Source of the DNA: Marinobacter algicola DG893 | GTDB lineage: Bacteria; Pseudomonadota; Gammaproteobacteria; Pseudomonadales; Oleiphilaceae | Assembly: GCF_000170835.1 (NCBI RefSeq) | Contig: NZ_ABCP01000012.1 | Span: 1-64,000, forward strand | Direction: 5' to 3' | Length of the DNA: 64,000 nt | Shown here: positions 1-8,314 of the stretch, one piece after another | Layout: each line of letters opens with the position of its first letter | Numbering within the stretch: position 1 is the first letter of the stretch | Notes under the pieces: generated by a model | Told to the model about the DNA's origin: nothing | What the model saw: only the letters and a program-made list of their open reading frames with translations | The model's database searches: none | Translations under genes and position numbers: made by a program

Positions 1-111
1 ACTGTTCAGCTGCCTTGGGGATAGCCGATAATTGGGGAGGTGTATTCACAGCGTGTTTCGGGAGAACCTGCCAGCCTGTTTAGCGGCCAGGCCAGGCTAG
101 ACTGGAAGGAC

Positions 112-146
112 AAAAAAAGGGGCCGGTACGTGACGGAACCGGCCCC
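112..146 (-). terminator. Rho-independent terminator after the ABC ATPase gene
   Basis: Read on the minus strand, a perfect 9-bp GC-rich stem (GGGGCCGGT pairing with ACCGGCCCC, loop of 10) is followed at once by seven T residues. It lies about 20 bases beyond the stop codon of the leftward ABC ATPase gene, so the glucosidase-ATPase transcript very probably ends here. Bases 1-111, to its left, show no gene I can support. Confidence 0.9.
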
Positions 147-166
147 TGGAAAGGTTTCAATGCAGG

Positions 167-1282
167 TCAGAAATCAATGCAGGGTTCCCGGTAAAGCCGG
201 GGGCAGGCGTTGCCGTCTTCTCGGAACAGATGGCACTTGATGGCCTTGATACCCAGGGTGACTTTCGAGCCTTCCTGGACCGGGTCGCTGCCGTCAGTGC
301 GCATGGTGATGACGCCATCCACGCCGTTCACGTCCATATGCACCAGAGTCTGGTAGCCCAGCCGCTCCACCACGGTCACTTCGCCGTCCAGGTACATATC
401 CGCTTCGTCGTCGTTGCTCAGGTGCTCCGGGCGAATACCTACGGTAACGGATTCACCAGCGGCCAGCTCATGGCCGTTGATGGGCAGTTCGAGAGAGTGT
501 TTGCCGGGCATGGTAACGGTCACGAACTGACTGCTGGCAGTCTCCACGGTGCAGTCGATGAAGTTCATCTTCGGGGAACCGATAAAGCCTGCCACGAACC
601 TTGTTGCGGGGTAGTGGTAGAGTTCCATGGGCTTGCCGACCTGGGCGATGGCACCGTTGTCCAGGGCGACGATCTTGTCCGCCATGGTCATGGCTTCCAC
701 CTGGTCGTGGGTGACGTAAACCATGGTCGCGTCCAGGCGCTTGTGCAGCCGGGAGATCTCGATGCGCATCTGCACTCGCAGGGAAGCGTCGAGGTTGGAT
801 AGGGGCTCGTCGAACAGGAATACTGTGGGTTCCCGAACGATAGTGCGGCCAATCGCAACCCGCTGGCGCTGACCACCGGACAGATCCTTGGGTTTGCGTT
901 CCAGCAGGTTGTTCAGTTGCAGCAGTTTGGCGGCGTCGTTAACGCGCCGGTCAATCTCGGCCTTGTCAGTCTTGGCGAGTTTGAGCCCGAATGCCATGTT
1001 CTCCGCCACATTCATGTGGGGGTATAGCGCATAGGACTGGAACACCATACCCACTTCCCGTTCCTTGGGGGGCAGGTTGTTGACCTTATCGTTACCGATA
1101 TACAGGTCGCCGGAGGTGATGTCCTCCAGCCCGGCGATCATTCTCAGCAGGGTGGATTTGCCGCACCCGGAGGGACCGACAAACACCACGAATTCACCGT
1201 CGTCGATATCCAGGTTCACATTGCGGGTGACCTGGGTTTCGTCATAACTCTTGCAGATGTTTCTTAATGTGACGCTGGCCAT
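167..1282 (-). CDS. MalK/UgpC-type sugar ABC transporter ATP-binding protein (AglK-like)
   Basis: A 371-residue ATPase that would power a CUT1-family sugar importer from the cytoplasmic side. Walker A lies at residues 36-43 (GPSGCGKS), the ABC signature LSGGQ at 134-138, Walker B at 154-159 (VFLFDE) and the switch histidine in VTHDQ near 192. The remaining C-terminal third fits the MalK regulatory TOBE-type domain. Length is usual for MalK/UgpC/AglK. It follows the alpha-glucosidase gene by 36 bases on the same strand and precedes a strong terminator. No permease or binding-protein gene lies in this pair, so the ATPase probably serves a permease encoded elsewhere. The alpha-glucoside assignment comes from the neighbour; the ATPase sequence alone only says MalK-type. 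Confidence 0.88.
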   Translation of the reverse strand: MASVTLRNICKSYDETQVTRNVNLDIDDGEFVVFVGPSGCGKSTLLRMIAGLEDITSGDLYIGNDKVNNLPPKEREVGMVFQSYALYPHMNVAENMAFGLKLAKTDKAEIDRRVNDAAKLLQLNNLLERKPKDLSGGQRQRVAIGRTIVREPTVFLFDEPLSNLDASLRVQMRIEISRLHKRLDATMVYVTHDQVEAMTMADKIVALDNGAIAQVGKPMELYHYPATRFVAGFIGSPKMNFIDCTVETASSQFVTVTMPGKHSLELPINGHELAAGESVTVGIRPEHLSNDDEADMYLDGEVTVVERLGYQTLVHMDVNGVDGVITMRTDGSDPVQEGSKVTLGIKAIKCHLFREDGNACPRLYREPCIDF

Positions 1283-1318
1283 AACGTATGTCTTCTTGTT
1301 TGTTCAGTGAAAGCGAAT

Positions 1319-2932
1319 TCAGAGTGTTGCAATCTCCACACCCCAGGGCTGCAGTTCCAGCTCCCGGTCATTCCAGGAACCGCCGACGAAATCAGGCGTA
1401 CCGCTGACTGACTGGCCCGCAGCCGGGGCTGCGATCCAAACCGGGTTATCTGTCAGGTTCAGGGCCACCAGAAGGGTGGTGCCTTCATAAGTCCGGGTGT
1501 AAACCAGAGTGTTTTCCGGGCTATCCAGAAAGTCGATGTCGCCCTTGAGCAGCACCGGTTGCTGAGCACGCCAGCCCAGGAATGTTCGATATGCCTGCAG
1601 GATCGAATTGTCCTGACCGTGCTGCACGGCGACCGCTGCGTTGTAGTGTTCATCATAAACCGGCAGCCACGGACGTGCATCGGAGAAGCCGCCGTTGTCC
1701 TCTTTGTTGTGCCATACCATTGGGGTGCGGCAACCGTCCCGGCCCTTGTATTCGGGCCAGAAGTTGATGCCGTAGGGGTCCACCAGGTCCTTGTACTCCA
1801 GCTCCGCCTCGGTCAGGCCGAGTTCCTCGCCCTGGTAGATGCACACGCTACCGCGAAGGGTGAGCAGCATCGCCATATAGGTTTTCAACTGCTGGGGCGA
1901 GCGCGCCTGCCAACGGGTGGCAACCCGTGAAACATCGTGGTTGCCGATGGCCCAGCAGGGCCAGCCGTCGGTCAGTTTTTTCTCGATGGAGTCGACGGTT
2001 TTGTGGAAGAAGTCGGCCCCATGCTGTTCCGTCAGCAGGTCAAAGGAATAGGCCATGTGCAGCTTGTCGCCGCCACTGGTGTATTCCGCCATGGTTTGCA
2101 GGGAGTTGTCGTCGCCGATTTCCCCAACGGTAGTCGTGCCGGGGTACTGATCAAGCAGGGCACGCAGGCGCTGCAGGAAGGCCAGATTTTCCGGGCGGGT
2201 CTTGTCGTATTTGTGGAACTGGTAAGCGTAAGGGTTTTCCTTGCGCACACCGATGGAGCCTTCGGCAACGGCGTTGCTGGGCGGGTTGTCTCGCAGTTCC
2301 GGATCGTGGAAGCAGAAGTTGATGGCGTCCAGGCGGAAGCCGTCAACGCCCCGGTCCAGCCAGAACTTTACATCTGACAAAACCTGTTCAACCACGTCCG
2401 GACAGTGGAAATTCAGGTCCGGTTGGCTGGTCAGGAAGTTGTGCAGGTAGTATTGCTTGCGGCGGCTGTCCCAGGCCCAGGCGGAGCCGCCAAAAACAGA
2501 CAGCCAGTTGTTGGGTGGTGTGCCGTCGGCTTGCGGGTCTGCCCACACGTACCAGTCGGCTTTTGGGTTGTCACGGCTGGCGCGGCTTTCAGCAAACCAG
2601 CGATGCTGATCGGAAGAATGGCTCAACACCTGGTCGATCATGATCTTCAGGTCGCGTTTGTGGGCCTCGGCTATGAGTTCGTCGAAATCCTCGATGGTGC
2701 CGAATATCGGGTCCACGCCGCGATAGTCAGACACGTCGTAGCCAAAATCCTTCATCGGCGAGGTAAAGAAGGGCGACAGCCAGATGGCATCCACGTTCAG
2801 GCTGGCGATGTAATCGAGTTTCGCGGTTACCCCAGGCAGGTCACCAATGCCATCGCCATTGGAATCGTAGAAGCTGCGTGGATAAACTTGATAAATGACG
2901 GCGCCACGCCACCAGTCCGGGTTCTTCATCAT
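1319..2932 (-). CDS. GH13 alpha-glucosidase (AglA-like)
   Basis: A 537-residue glycoside hydrolase family 13 enzyme expected to hydrolyse maltose, sucrose-like or other small alpha-glucosides in the cytoplasm; no signal peptide is visible. Catalytic motifs in order are the nucleophile D202 in GFRLDAINF, the acid/base E270 in TTVGEIGDD and the transition-state stabiliser D332 in IGNHDVSR. These positions are nearly those I recall for Halomonas GH13 alpha-glucosidase. An upstream in-frame ATG at 2989 would add 19 residues. I chose the ATG at 2932 because GAGG sits just upstream and the protein then begins with the usual MKNPDWWRGAVIYQ. First gene of a two-gene unit with the ABC ATPase. Trehalose-6-phosphate hydrolase or oligo-1,6-glucosidase are the alternatives within the family. 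Confidence 0.9.
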   Translation of the reverse strand: MMKNPDWWRGAVIYQVYPRSFYDSNGDGIGDLPGVTAKLDYIASLNVDAIWLSPFFTSPMKDFGYDVSDYRGVDPIFGTIEDFDELIAEAHKRDLKIMIDQVLSHSSDQHRWFAESRASRDNPKADWYVWADPQADGTPPNNWLSVFGGSAWAWDSRRKQYYLHNFLTSQPDLNFHCPDVVEQVLSDVKFWLDRGVDGFRLDAINFCFHDPELRDNPPSNAVAEGSIGVRKENPYAYQFHKYDKTRPENLAFLQRLRALLDQYPGTTTVGEIGDDNSLQTMAEYTSGGDKLHMAYSFDLLTEQHGADFFHKTVDSIEKKLTDGWPCWAIGNHDVSRVATRWQARSPQQLKTYMAMLLTLRGSVCIYQGEELGLTEAELEYKDLVDPYGINFWPEYKGRDGCRTPMVWHNKEDNGGFSDARPWLPVYDEHYNAAVAVQHGQDNSILQAYRTFLGWRAQQPVLLKGDIDFLDSPENTLVYTRTYEGTTLLVALNLTDNPVWIAAPAAGQSVSGTPDFVGGSWNDRELELQPWGVEIATL

Positions 2933-3166
2933 CTTGCCTCGCTTAACACCCTGGCGGTGAAAGATTGTTATTGTGAGAGCGGAAAGCATCCGCTGGAATA
3001 GCTTTCATGCATAGTGCGACGATGGTCCCGGCCGTTCATCCTCCTGACGCACTTTTTGTTGGCGTAGCCGGGGGGATGAGGGGGGCGTAGAGGGGATGAG
3101 TCGTCATATTCTTCAGAGACTTCAAAGACAACGATCAAAACATGGATATCAAAACGAGGGCGGGCA

Positions 3167-4183
3167 GTGAGCAACGGACGGTTGAGTATGCGGGTGGTTG
3201 AACGGATGCTGGCGTGGGGTTTGGCTACGCTGGTGACCGTGGCCATGCCAGCCCGGGCCGAATGGGTGCGTGTGAGCGGCACGGCAATGACCACCGCCAT
3301 CGAGATGGAGTTCTGGTCCGAGGATCCGGCCGTGGCCAGCGAGGCAGGAGATGCGGTGTTGGCTTTGTTTGATCGTATCGACCATCAGATGAGCCGTTAC
3401 CGGGAAGATTCCGAACTGTCCCGGGTTAATCGCGAGGCGGCTGACGGTCCGGTGGAAGTGAGCGACAGTCTTTTTACGGTGCTCCAGCAGGCAAAGCGTA
3501 TTTCAGAATTAAGTAACGGCGCCTTCGACATCAGTTTCGGGTCGATCGGCTACCTGTACGATTTTCGCGCCAGACAACAGCCCTCCGATGAAGAACTGGC
3601 GGAGGGATTGGCAAAGGTGGATTACAAGTCCGTGGTGCTGGACCCCAGCGCCAACACCGTCCGGTTCCTCGATGAAGGCATCAGGCTGGATCTGGGGGGC
3701 ATTGCCAAGGGGTATGCGGTTGATCGCGGTATCGACATCCTTAAGTCCTTCGGCATTCGCCAGGCACGACTGAGCGCCGGCGGTGACCTGAGGCTGCTGG
3801 GTGACAAGCGCGGCAAGCCCTGGATAGTCGGTATCCGGGATCCCCGATCTGAATCACGCAACGCCATGGTTTTGCCACTGACCAACGTGGCTGTGTCGAC
3901 GTCAGGCGATTACGAACGCTTCTTTTTTGACGCTAACCACGAGCGTGTCCATCACATCCTGTCGCCAGCGACCGGCAAACCGGCCAAAGGCGTTCAGAGC
4001 GTGACCATCCTCGGTGACGACAGCATCACAACCGACGGACTGTCCACGGCGGTCTTCGTGCTTGGGGCGGCCAAGGGCCTGGAGATGATAAATGAATTGG
4101 AGGGCATTGACGCCATCATCATTGATGAGCGGCGTCAGGTGCATTATTCGGACGGGCTGATGGCGCCTGAATCTGGCTCATGA
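3167..4183 (+). CDS. apbE: FAD:protein FMN transferase (ApbE)
   Basis: A periplasmic enzyme that moves FMN from FAD onto Thr/Ser of target proteins. Visible ApbE motifs are SRYREDSELSRVN, GAFDISFGSIG, LDLGGIAKGYAVD, SAGGDLRLLG, HHILSPATGKPA and the metal-binding DSITTDGLSTAVF. The N-terminus is a Sec signal ending PARA without a lipobox cysteine. The GTG at 3167 gives 338 residues; the ATG at 3188 gives 331 and is an equally good start. The gene is convergent with the DUF1501-like gene, 25 bases apart, and divergent from the glucosidase gene. From memory of genome neighbourhoods, ApbE, TlpA-like, DUF4266 and DUF3570 genes often sit together; here the other three lie 10 kb to the right. No clear flavinylation substrate is adjacent. 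Confidence 0.92.
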   Translation: MSNGRLSMRVVERMLAWGLATLVTVAMPARAEWVRVSGTAMTTAIEMEFWSEDPAVASEAGDAVLALFDRIDHQMSRYREDSELSRVNREAADGPVEVSDSLFTVLQQAKRISELSNGAFDISFGSIGYLYDFRARQQPSDEELAEGLAKVDYKSVVLDPSANTVRFLDEGIRLDLGGIAKGYAVDRGIDILKSFGIRQARLSAGGDLRLLGDKRGKPWIVGIRDPRSESRNAMVLPLTNVAVSTSGDYERFFFDANHERVHHILSPATGKPAKGVQSVTILGDDSITTDGLSTAVFVLGAAKGLEMINELEGIDAIIIDERRQVHYSDGLMAPESGS

Positions 4184-4208
4184 CACTAAGAGTATGTCGT
4201 GTCTGTTG

Positions 4209-5762
4209 TCAACTGATCGGCTCAATTCCGACCAGCCTGTTGCGACTGGCAGGGTTACCAAGACCATGACCAGCCATGACATTTTCAAACTCTCCTTCTT
4301 GGCCGTTCAGTGCCATGTAGTTCAATACGATTGTCTGAACTAGCTGGTTGACGTTATTGGCAGCGGGGCTTGAGGACGTTTCAACTGATCCATCTGACCG
4401 CATAAAACCTATCTGCTGATTGCGGGCAACTGGTCTACCAGTCGGATTGTAAACTAGGTAAAAAGAGGCAGCGGTTTGTTGGTTGTCACCTGTCCACTCG
4501 CCTTTGCCTCGGCCACCTTGGCTATCATCTATGCGTCCGTTACTTGATACGGAACCATCGCTGAAGACGTAGAGCATGAGCGGAGTCTCGGTACGGTGCG
4601 CATACTCAAGGCAGGCGCCCATACAGCGGCCAGCAAGATAATCTCTGGCCTCGCCGGTCGCACGTTCGCCCGTGTGGTAGTCGTAGCCCCCCAGCGTGAT
4701 AGTACCCGCTCCGGCGTACTGATTCTGAACCAGTTTCATAACAGAGGCTGTCTTCCGAAACTCGCGACCCAGGCGATCATTGGCGAAAAATTCCGCGGTA
4801 CTAAAGATGCCGCTATCTCCGACGATTTTTGTGTCCAGGGACGGGTCGACTGCTGCAGGATTGCCGTACTCCTCGATTAAGTGTGCGCTCTTGATATACC
4901 CGCAATCCACTTGGCTTTTGACCGCTGCATCATTAGCCAGCCCCGTGTTTACAGCGTTCAGGTTGAGTTTGTCCAGACTAATGTTGCGGATGGACTCAAG
5001 CACTGAAACGGCATCTGACTGGCTGAGGATCGACGTGAGATCGCCAACGTCCACAAGGCCTGTCGCATCGGATGGGCGATCAACTTTGGTGGGACGTGCT
5101 TTCGGGTTAATAAGGTTCATCGGTGCCATCGAGTTGCCGCCACTTTCGGAACTCTGTGAGCCCACCAGGGACAGCAGCTCACCGTCAGCACCCGCTTTCA
5201 GAATGCCGTACATTGGGTTGTGCGGATTGTTCCCGGTATCGTTCTCAGAGCGTGCAGCAATAATAGCGCCATTGATAAGCGCTCGGGCGCCGATCGAAGT
5301 GCTGTCCTGCATTCCGCGCAGAAAGCCGCTGTCTGAGTGAAAGGCCAGGCCGAATTCCTGATTGACGAACTGGGGCTGATTGGGAAGCATATCACCGGGC
5401 AAGCCCAGCTTGTTGTAACCGGCAGTACTAAGAAAATCGAGTTGCCCGCCCTGCTTGCCCATCAGTACATTCGATCCGGCGATGTTGGCTCCACCTGCCA
5501 GGTCAAAACAGATGAAAGGCACCTTGCCGCCACCGACCGTTCTGATACCGCATTCCGGTTTCCGGTTTTCCAGCTCTTCTGACAGTGCGTAGGCCGCCTG
5601 GGGAGTAAGCAGGTTAAACAGTGACGCTCCAGATAGGGTGGCAGCCCCGGCCATAAAACCTTGGGCAATAAACTCCCGCCGGGTTTTCGGCCTGGCGTGG
5701 TCTGGGTGAAGCAGGGGCTCTTCAAGCGACAGAGCACTTTTCCGCTGGTTTTTGATAAGCAT
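4209..5762 (-). CDS. Tat-exported DUF1501-like protein
   Basis: 517 residues from the ATG at 5762, which has GAGGA eight bases upstream; a TTG at 5768 is less likely. The N-terminus carries a twin-arginine signal (TRREFI at residues 27-32, then a hydrophobic stretch ending in an Ala-rich site), so the protein is exported folded. The following VPFICFDLAGGANIAG and the overall layout resemble DUF1501, a family placed near the alkaline phosphatase/sulfatase fold, but I cannot identify metal ligands with certainty. It is last in a leftward three-gene run with two haem proteins, only 12 bases after the LamG gene. Planctomycetes pair DUF1501 proteins with cytochrome-domain proteins, which supports the reading. 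Substrate is unknown. Confidence 0.68.
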   Translation of the reverse strand: MLIKNQRKSALSLEEPLLHPDHARPKTRREFIAQGFMAGAATLSGASLFNLLTPQAAYALSEELENRKPECGIRTVGGGKVPFICFDLAGGANIAGSNVLMGKQGGQLDFLSTAGYNKLGLPGDMLPNQPQFVNQEFGLAFHSDSGFLRGMQDSTSIGARALINGAIIAARSENDTGNNPHNPMYGILKAGADGELLSLVGSQSSESGGNSMAPMNLINPKARPTKVDRPSDATGLVDVGDLTSILSQSDAVSVLESIRNISLDKLNLNAVNTGLANDAAVKSQVDCGYIKSAHLIEEYGNPAAVDPSLDTKIVGDSGIFSTAEFFANDRLGREFRKTASVMKLVQNQYAGAGTITLGGYDYHTGERATGEARDYLAGRCMGACLEYAHRTETPLMLYVFSDGSVSSNGRIDDSQGGRGKGEWTGDNQQTAASFYLVYNPTGRPVARNQQIGFMRSDGSVETSSSPAANNVNQLVQTIVLNYMALNGQEGEFENVMAGHGLGNPASRNRLVGIEPIS

Positions 5763-5774
5763 GGTCAACGTCCT

Positions 5775-7118
5775 CTACTGAATCAGTGTCACGGCGCTGC
5801 CGAGAACAGCCGCACAGCTTGCTTTCACAATGGTTTCGGTTCGTCCTTCCTCGCAGTCGCCCGAGCAGCTGGACAGCTTTGTCATCAGAGTACCCAGTTC
5901 GTCTTCGATAGCGACATTGCTCGGCTGGGTATCGAGGTCCTCACCGACAAATCGGGAGAGGAGCGGGCCGGTCACCTGTGCCTGACCCGCGGCATCGAAC
6001 GCAGTGGAGGCGTTTTCGAAAAAGTCGAACCCAGGGAAGAAGGCACTACGACGATCCTGATCGGAGACCAGAACGTCACAATATTGGATGGCCATCTGGG
6101 TGACTGCCATCTGCTGGGAGGACAAGAACCCCTGGATATTTTCAACCGTGGGCAACTGCTGTTTGACCTTGGTAAAGGTGCTCACCACGCCGGGCTCAGT
6201 CACTGGAATACTTGTTACCTTCGACATCGAGGCATTGATCTCGTCGAAGGTTTTTAGTCCGATGATAGAAAATTCCGTGCTACCTGTTGCCGGTGGCAGT
6301 GTTGGAATAGGGCCATCCTCCCTCGGGTCTCCGTAAACTCCGATTTCTTCAAAGGTCAGGAAGAACTGATCGTTTTCCGGGCCTTCCTCCAGCGCGAGAA
6401 CGGTGCCCAGTCTCGACAGTGGCTGGCCGGAACCTGCTACGTAATCACTGGCATTCAGTGTGAGATCCAGGTTGGCGAACGACTGGCCTACCACCACTTC
6501 ACGGCCGTTGATGCCAATTCTCATGCCCTTCAAGGGTATGCCCGATGGCGACTGGGTCTCGTCGAGACTGATGAAGAACGGGTTCGAGAACAGATAGCCG
6601 TAGTTGTCGAACTGGCTGACCTCAAAGACGATAAAACTTTCCGGCATATCTACCAGATGGGAGACGCTGAACAGCAGGAAAAACTTCTGGCCAACGCCCA
6701 CGTCGTAGTTAGCGGCAACCTGCTCTGCGGTGAGGGCGCGGTTGTGGATGGCAAGCATCCTGATGGCGCCTTCCCAGGGAGATTCTCCATCCGTCTCATT
6801 GCCTAGCACCAGGGCGAAGCTATCGTCCCAATCCGTCAGCAGGCCGGCGGAATCCGGGTCGACATCACCGGAGGGCTCGCCATTCACAAAGATCTCGCGA
6901 CCACCGTCCGGTGTAAAGTTCACCACCACGTGCTGCAGGGTCGCCTGCAACAGCATGGGATTGGCTTCGGTCAGCATTGGATCGTTCTGGTCGGTGGTGG
7001 TGCTCCGATGCAGGAACTCGTAGCTCTGCATGTCCTGGCCCAACGTGAAGTTCCGCGCTGTCGAGGAGCCGGAGTAGGTCACGATGCGGGAGTCTTCCTG
7101 GGTGATGTTGCCGGGCAC
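5775..7118 (-). CDS. 3' part of the split gene: LamG core and C-terminal region
   Basis: Continues the LamG domain of the preceding frame (VVVNFTPDGGREIFVNGE and AIRMLAIHNRALTAEQV are typical late LamG strands) and then a 300-residue region I do not recognise. That region has paired cysteines near its end (SSCSGDC) and a segment FLSSQQMAVTQMAIQYCD. There is no ribosome-binding site or signal peptide at the first in-frame methionine-like codon of this part, which argues that it is not translated alone. Coding sense actually extends upstream to the frame break near 7199. Confidence 0.6.
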   Translation of the reverse strand: MPGNITQEDSRIVTYSGSSTARNFTLGQDMQSYEFLHRSTTTDQNDPMLTEANPMLLQATLQHVVVNFTPDGGREIFVNGEPSGDVDPDSAGLLTDWDDSFALVLGNETDGESPWEGAIRMLAIHNRALTAEQVAANYDVGVGQKFFLLFSVSHLVDMPESFIVFEVSQFDNYGYLFSNPFFISLDETQSPSGIPLKGMRIGINGREVVVGQSFANLDLTLNASDYVAGSGQPLSRLGTVLALEEGPENDQFFLTFEEIGVYGDPREDGPIPTLPPATGSTEFSIIGLKTFDEINASMSKVTSIPVTEPGVVSTFTKVKQQLPTVENIQGFLSSQQMAVTQMAIQYCDVLVSDQDRRSAFFPGFDFFENASTAFDAAGQAQVTGPLLSRFVGEDLDTQPSNVAIEDELGTLMTKLSSCSGDCEEGRTETIVKASCAAVLGSAVTLIQ

Positions 7119-7153
7119 AACCCACGCTTCGATGGCGTATTCGCCAGCGGCGG

Positions 7154-8308
7154 TCAGCAGGGTGTGCAGTTTGCGGCTGTCAGCGGTGGAGCTTGAGCCT
7201 TGCCAGCGCGGATCATGTCGCCTTCTTCAGTTTCAAAGGCCGGGCCGATATCAATACCCCAGCCGCCAACCCAGCCAACGTTGCCGCTGAGCGTCAGGTC
7301 CAGAGGTGGGGAAATACCGCTGGTATCAAAGGCCGTTGGGCCTTCGCCTGCTTTGAATTCGTAGAGTGCGATGACGTTGTCTTCGTAGCGGCCGCCGGCA
7401 TTGGCCAGCAGACCGTCGTTGGCGAGGTTCAGTGCCTTGCTGGTCACCAGGTTGGAGGGGATTGGTTCCGGGTCCCCAAGGCGATCAATGAAGGCCTGGA
7501 TTGCGGCCAGCATCTCTGTAGCAGAGTCGAGGCAGTCAGCATCCCAGCAGTTATGGCGGTCGTCTCTCAGCCGCTCTACGAGTCTTGAAGAAGCTTCATC
7601 GGTAAGTATCCATTCATCGGTGACCGGGTCTTTCCCATCGTTCAGATCAATGCGGCTTTTGGACTGATCGTACGCAATGTCGACGTCGGAGCTCGCGATG
7701 TACGGTGTCTGGCCGTTGCTGGTGTGGCAGTCGCTGCAGTATTGGGTCAATACTGGGTAAATGGTGTTTGCAAAGTCGTCGGCGTCCGACGGAAAGGTAA
7801 GTGTGTTGTTCACGTCCTGGATGTTTGGAGCGCGAAGTTCAACCGTTTTAACCGATCCTTCAGAGCCACCCGCCCAGTTGGATATATAGACCGTCAGCAG
7901 GTCGGTACAAGCGGTAACGGACGTAGTCCAACAGTTGTGGCCACCCGCGACCTTGGTGACCATCTCGGACTGGGATGGGTCTGACAGGTTAACGATGGTG
8001 TTGGCCTGGGCGTAGGCAATGTTGATGTCGCCTTCATGCACAAACTGTGGTGACTGGCCGCCGGCGTTGTGGCAGGCGCCGCACTTGTTCTGGCCTGAGA
8101 GCTCATCCCAGACGCTGCGCTTGAAATTCAGCACATCGTCCGTGGCGGGTGCCGGGCCACTATAGCTAACGGTATTGGAGCCGCCGCCGGTGTTCGGAAG
8201 GGCTTCGGTGGATTCGCCACTGTTACAGCCCGCAAGAAAGAGCAGGGCGGCAAAAACGGAGAACAGCGCAGCTGGGGCTCGGGTTCCTTGTCTGATTATG
8301 GTTTTCAT
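7154..8308 (-). CDS. 5' part of the split gene: di-haem c lipoprotein with start of LamG domain
   Basis: 384 residues as it stands. The signal ends in a lipobox LAGC with C28, so the product should be lipid-anchored. There are two related cytochrome-like modules. Each has CXXCH (C76-H80 and C191-H195) followed some 45-75 residues later by an HNCW motif, suggesting duplication and a conserved second ligand or disulphide. The last 70 residues before the frame break begin a LamG jelly-roll. It starts six bases after the mono-haem gene on the same strand, so the two are co-transcribed. Electron transfer in the periplasm or at the surface is an inference from the haem motifs only. Confidence 0.75.
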   Translation of the reverse strand: MKTIIRQGTRAPAALFSVFAALLFLAGCNSGESTEALPNTGGGSNTVSYSGPAPATDDVLNFKRSVWDELSGQNKCGACHNAGGQSPQFVHEGDINIAYAQANTIVNLSDPSQSEMVTKVAGGHNCWTTSVTACTDLLTVYISNWAGGSEGSVKTVELRAPNIQDVNNTLTFPSDADDFANTIYPVLTQYCSDCHTSNGQTPYIASSDVDIAYDQSKSRIDLNDGKDPVTDEWILTDEASSRLVERLRDDRHNCWDADCLDSATEMLAAIQAFIDRLGDPEPIPSNLVTSKALNLANDGLLANAGGRYEDNVIALYEFKAGEGPTAFDTSGISPPLDLTLSGNVGWVGGWGIDIGPAFETEEGDMIRAGKAQAPPLTAANCTPC

Positions 8309-8314
8309 AGTGTC

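Larger units (their letters stand above)
5775..8308 (-). pseudogene. LamG-containing di-haem lipoprotein gene, split by a one-base frameshift
   Basis: Two reading frames together make one protein of about 844 residues. The first frame encodes a lipoprotein signal, two CXXCH haem sites and the start of a LamG domain (IALYEFKAGEGPTAFDTSG), then runs out at 7154 in a meaningless tail. The domain continues in the other frame from about 7199 as SRKLHTLLTAAGEYAIEAW, exactly the LamG core expected next. The shift falls near 7197-7200, where the minus strand reads GGCAAGGCTCA; one extra G would restore a single frame through AGKGSSS. This could be a real loss, phase variation, a sequencing error or, less likely, programmed -1 frameshifting. 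Both neighbours are intact and no other disabling change is visible. Confidence 0.82.

Noticed and set aside
5640-5680. SGAS in the DUF1501-like protein as a flavinylation site
   Set aside because: It falls in the hydrophobic core of the Tat signal (LSGASLF), which is cleaved, and has no upstream Asp.
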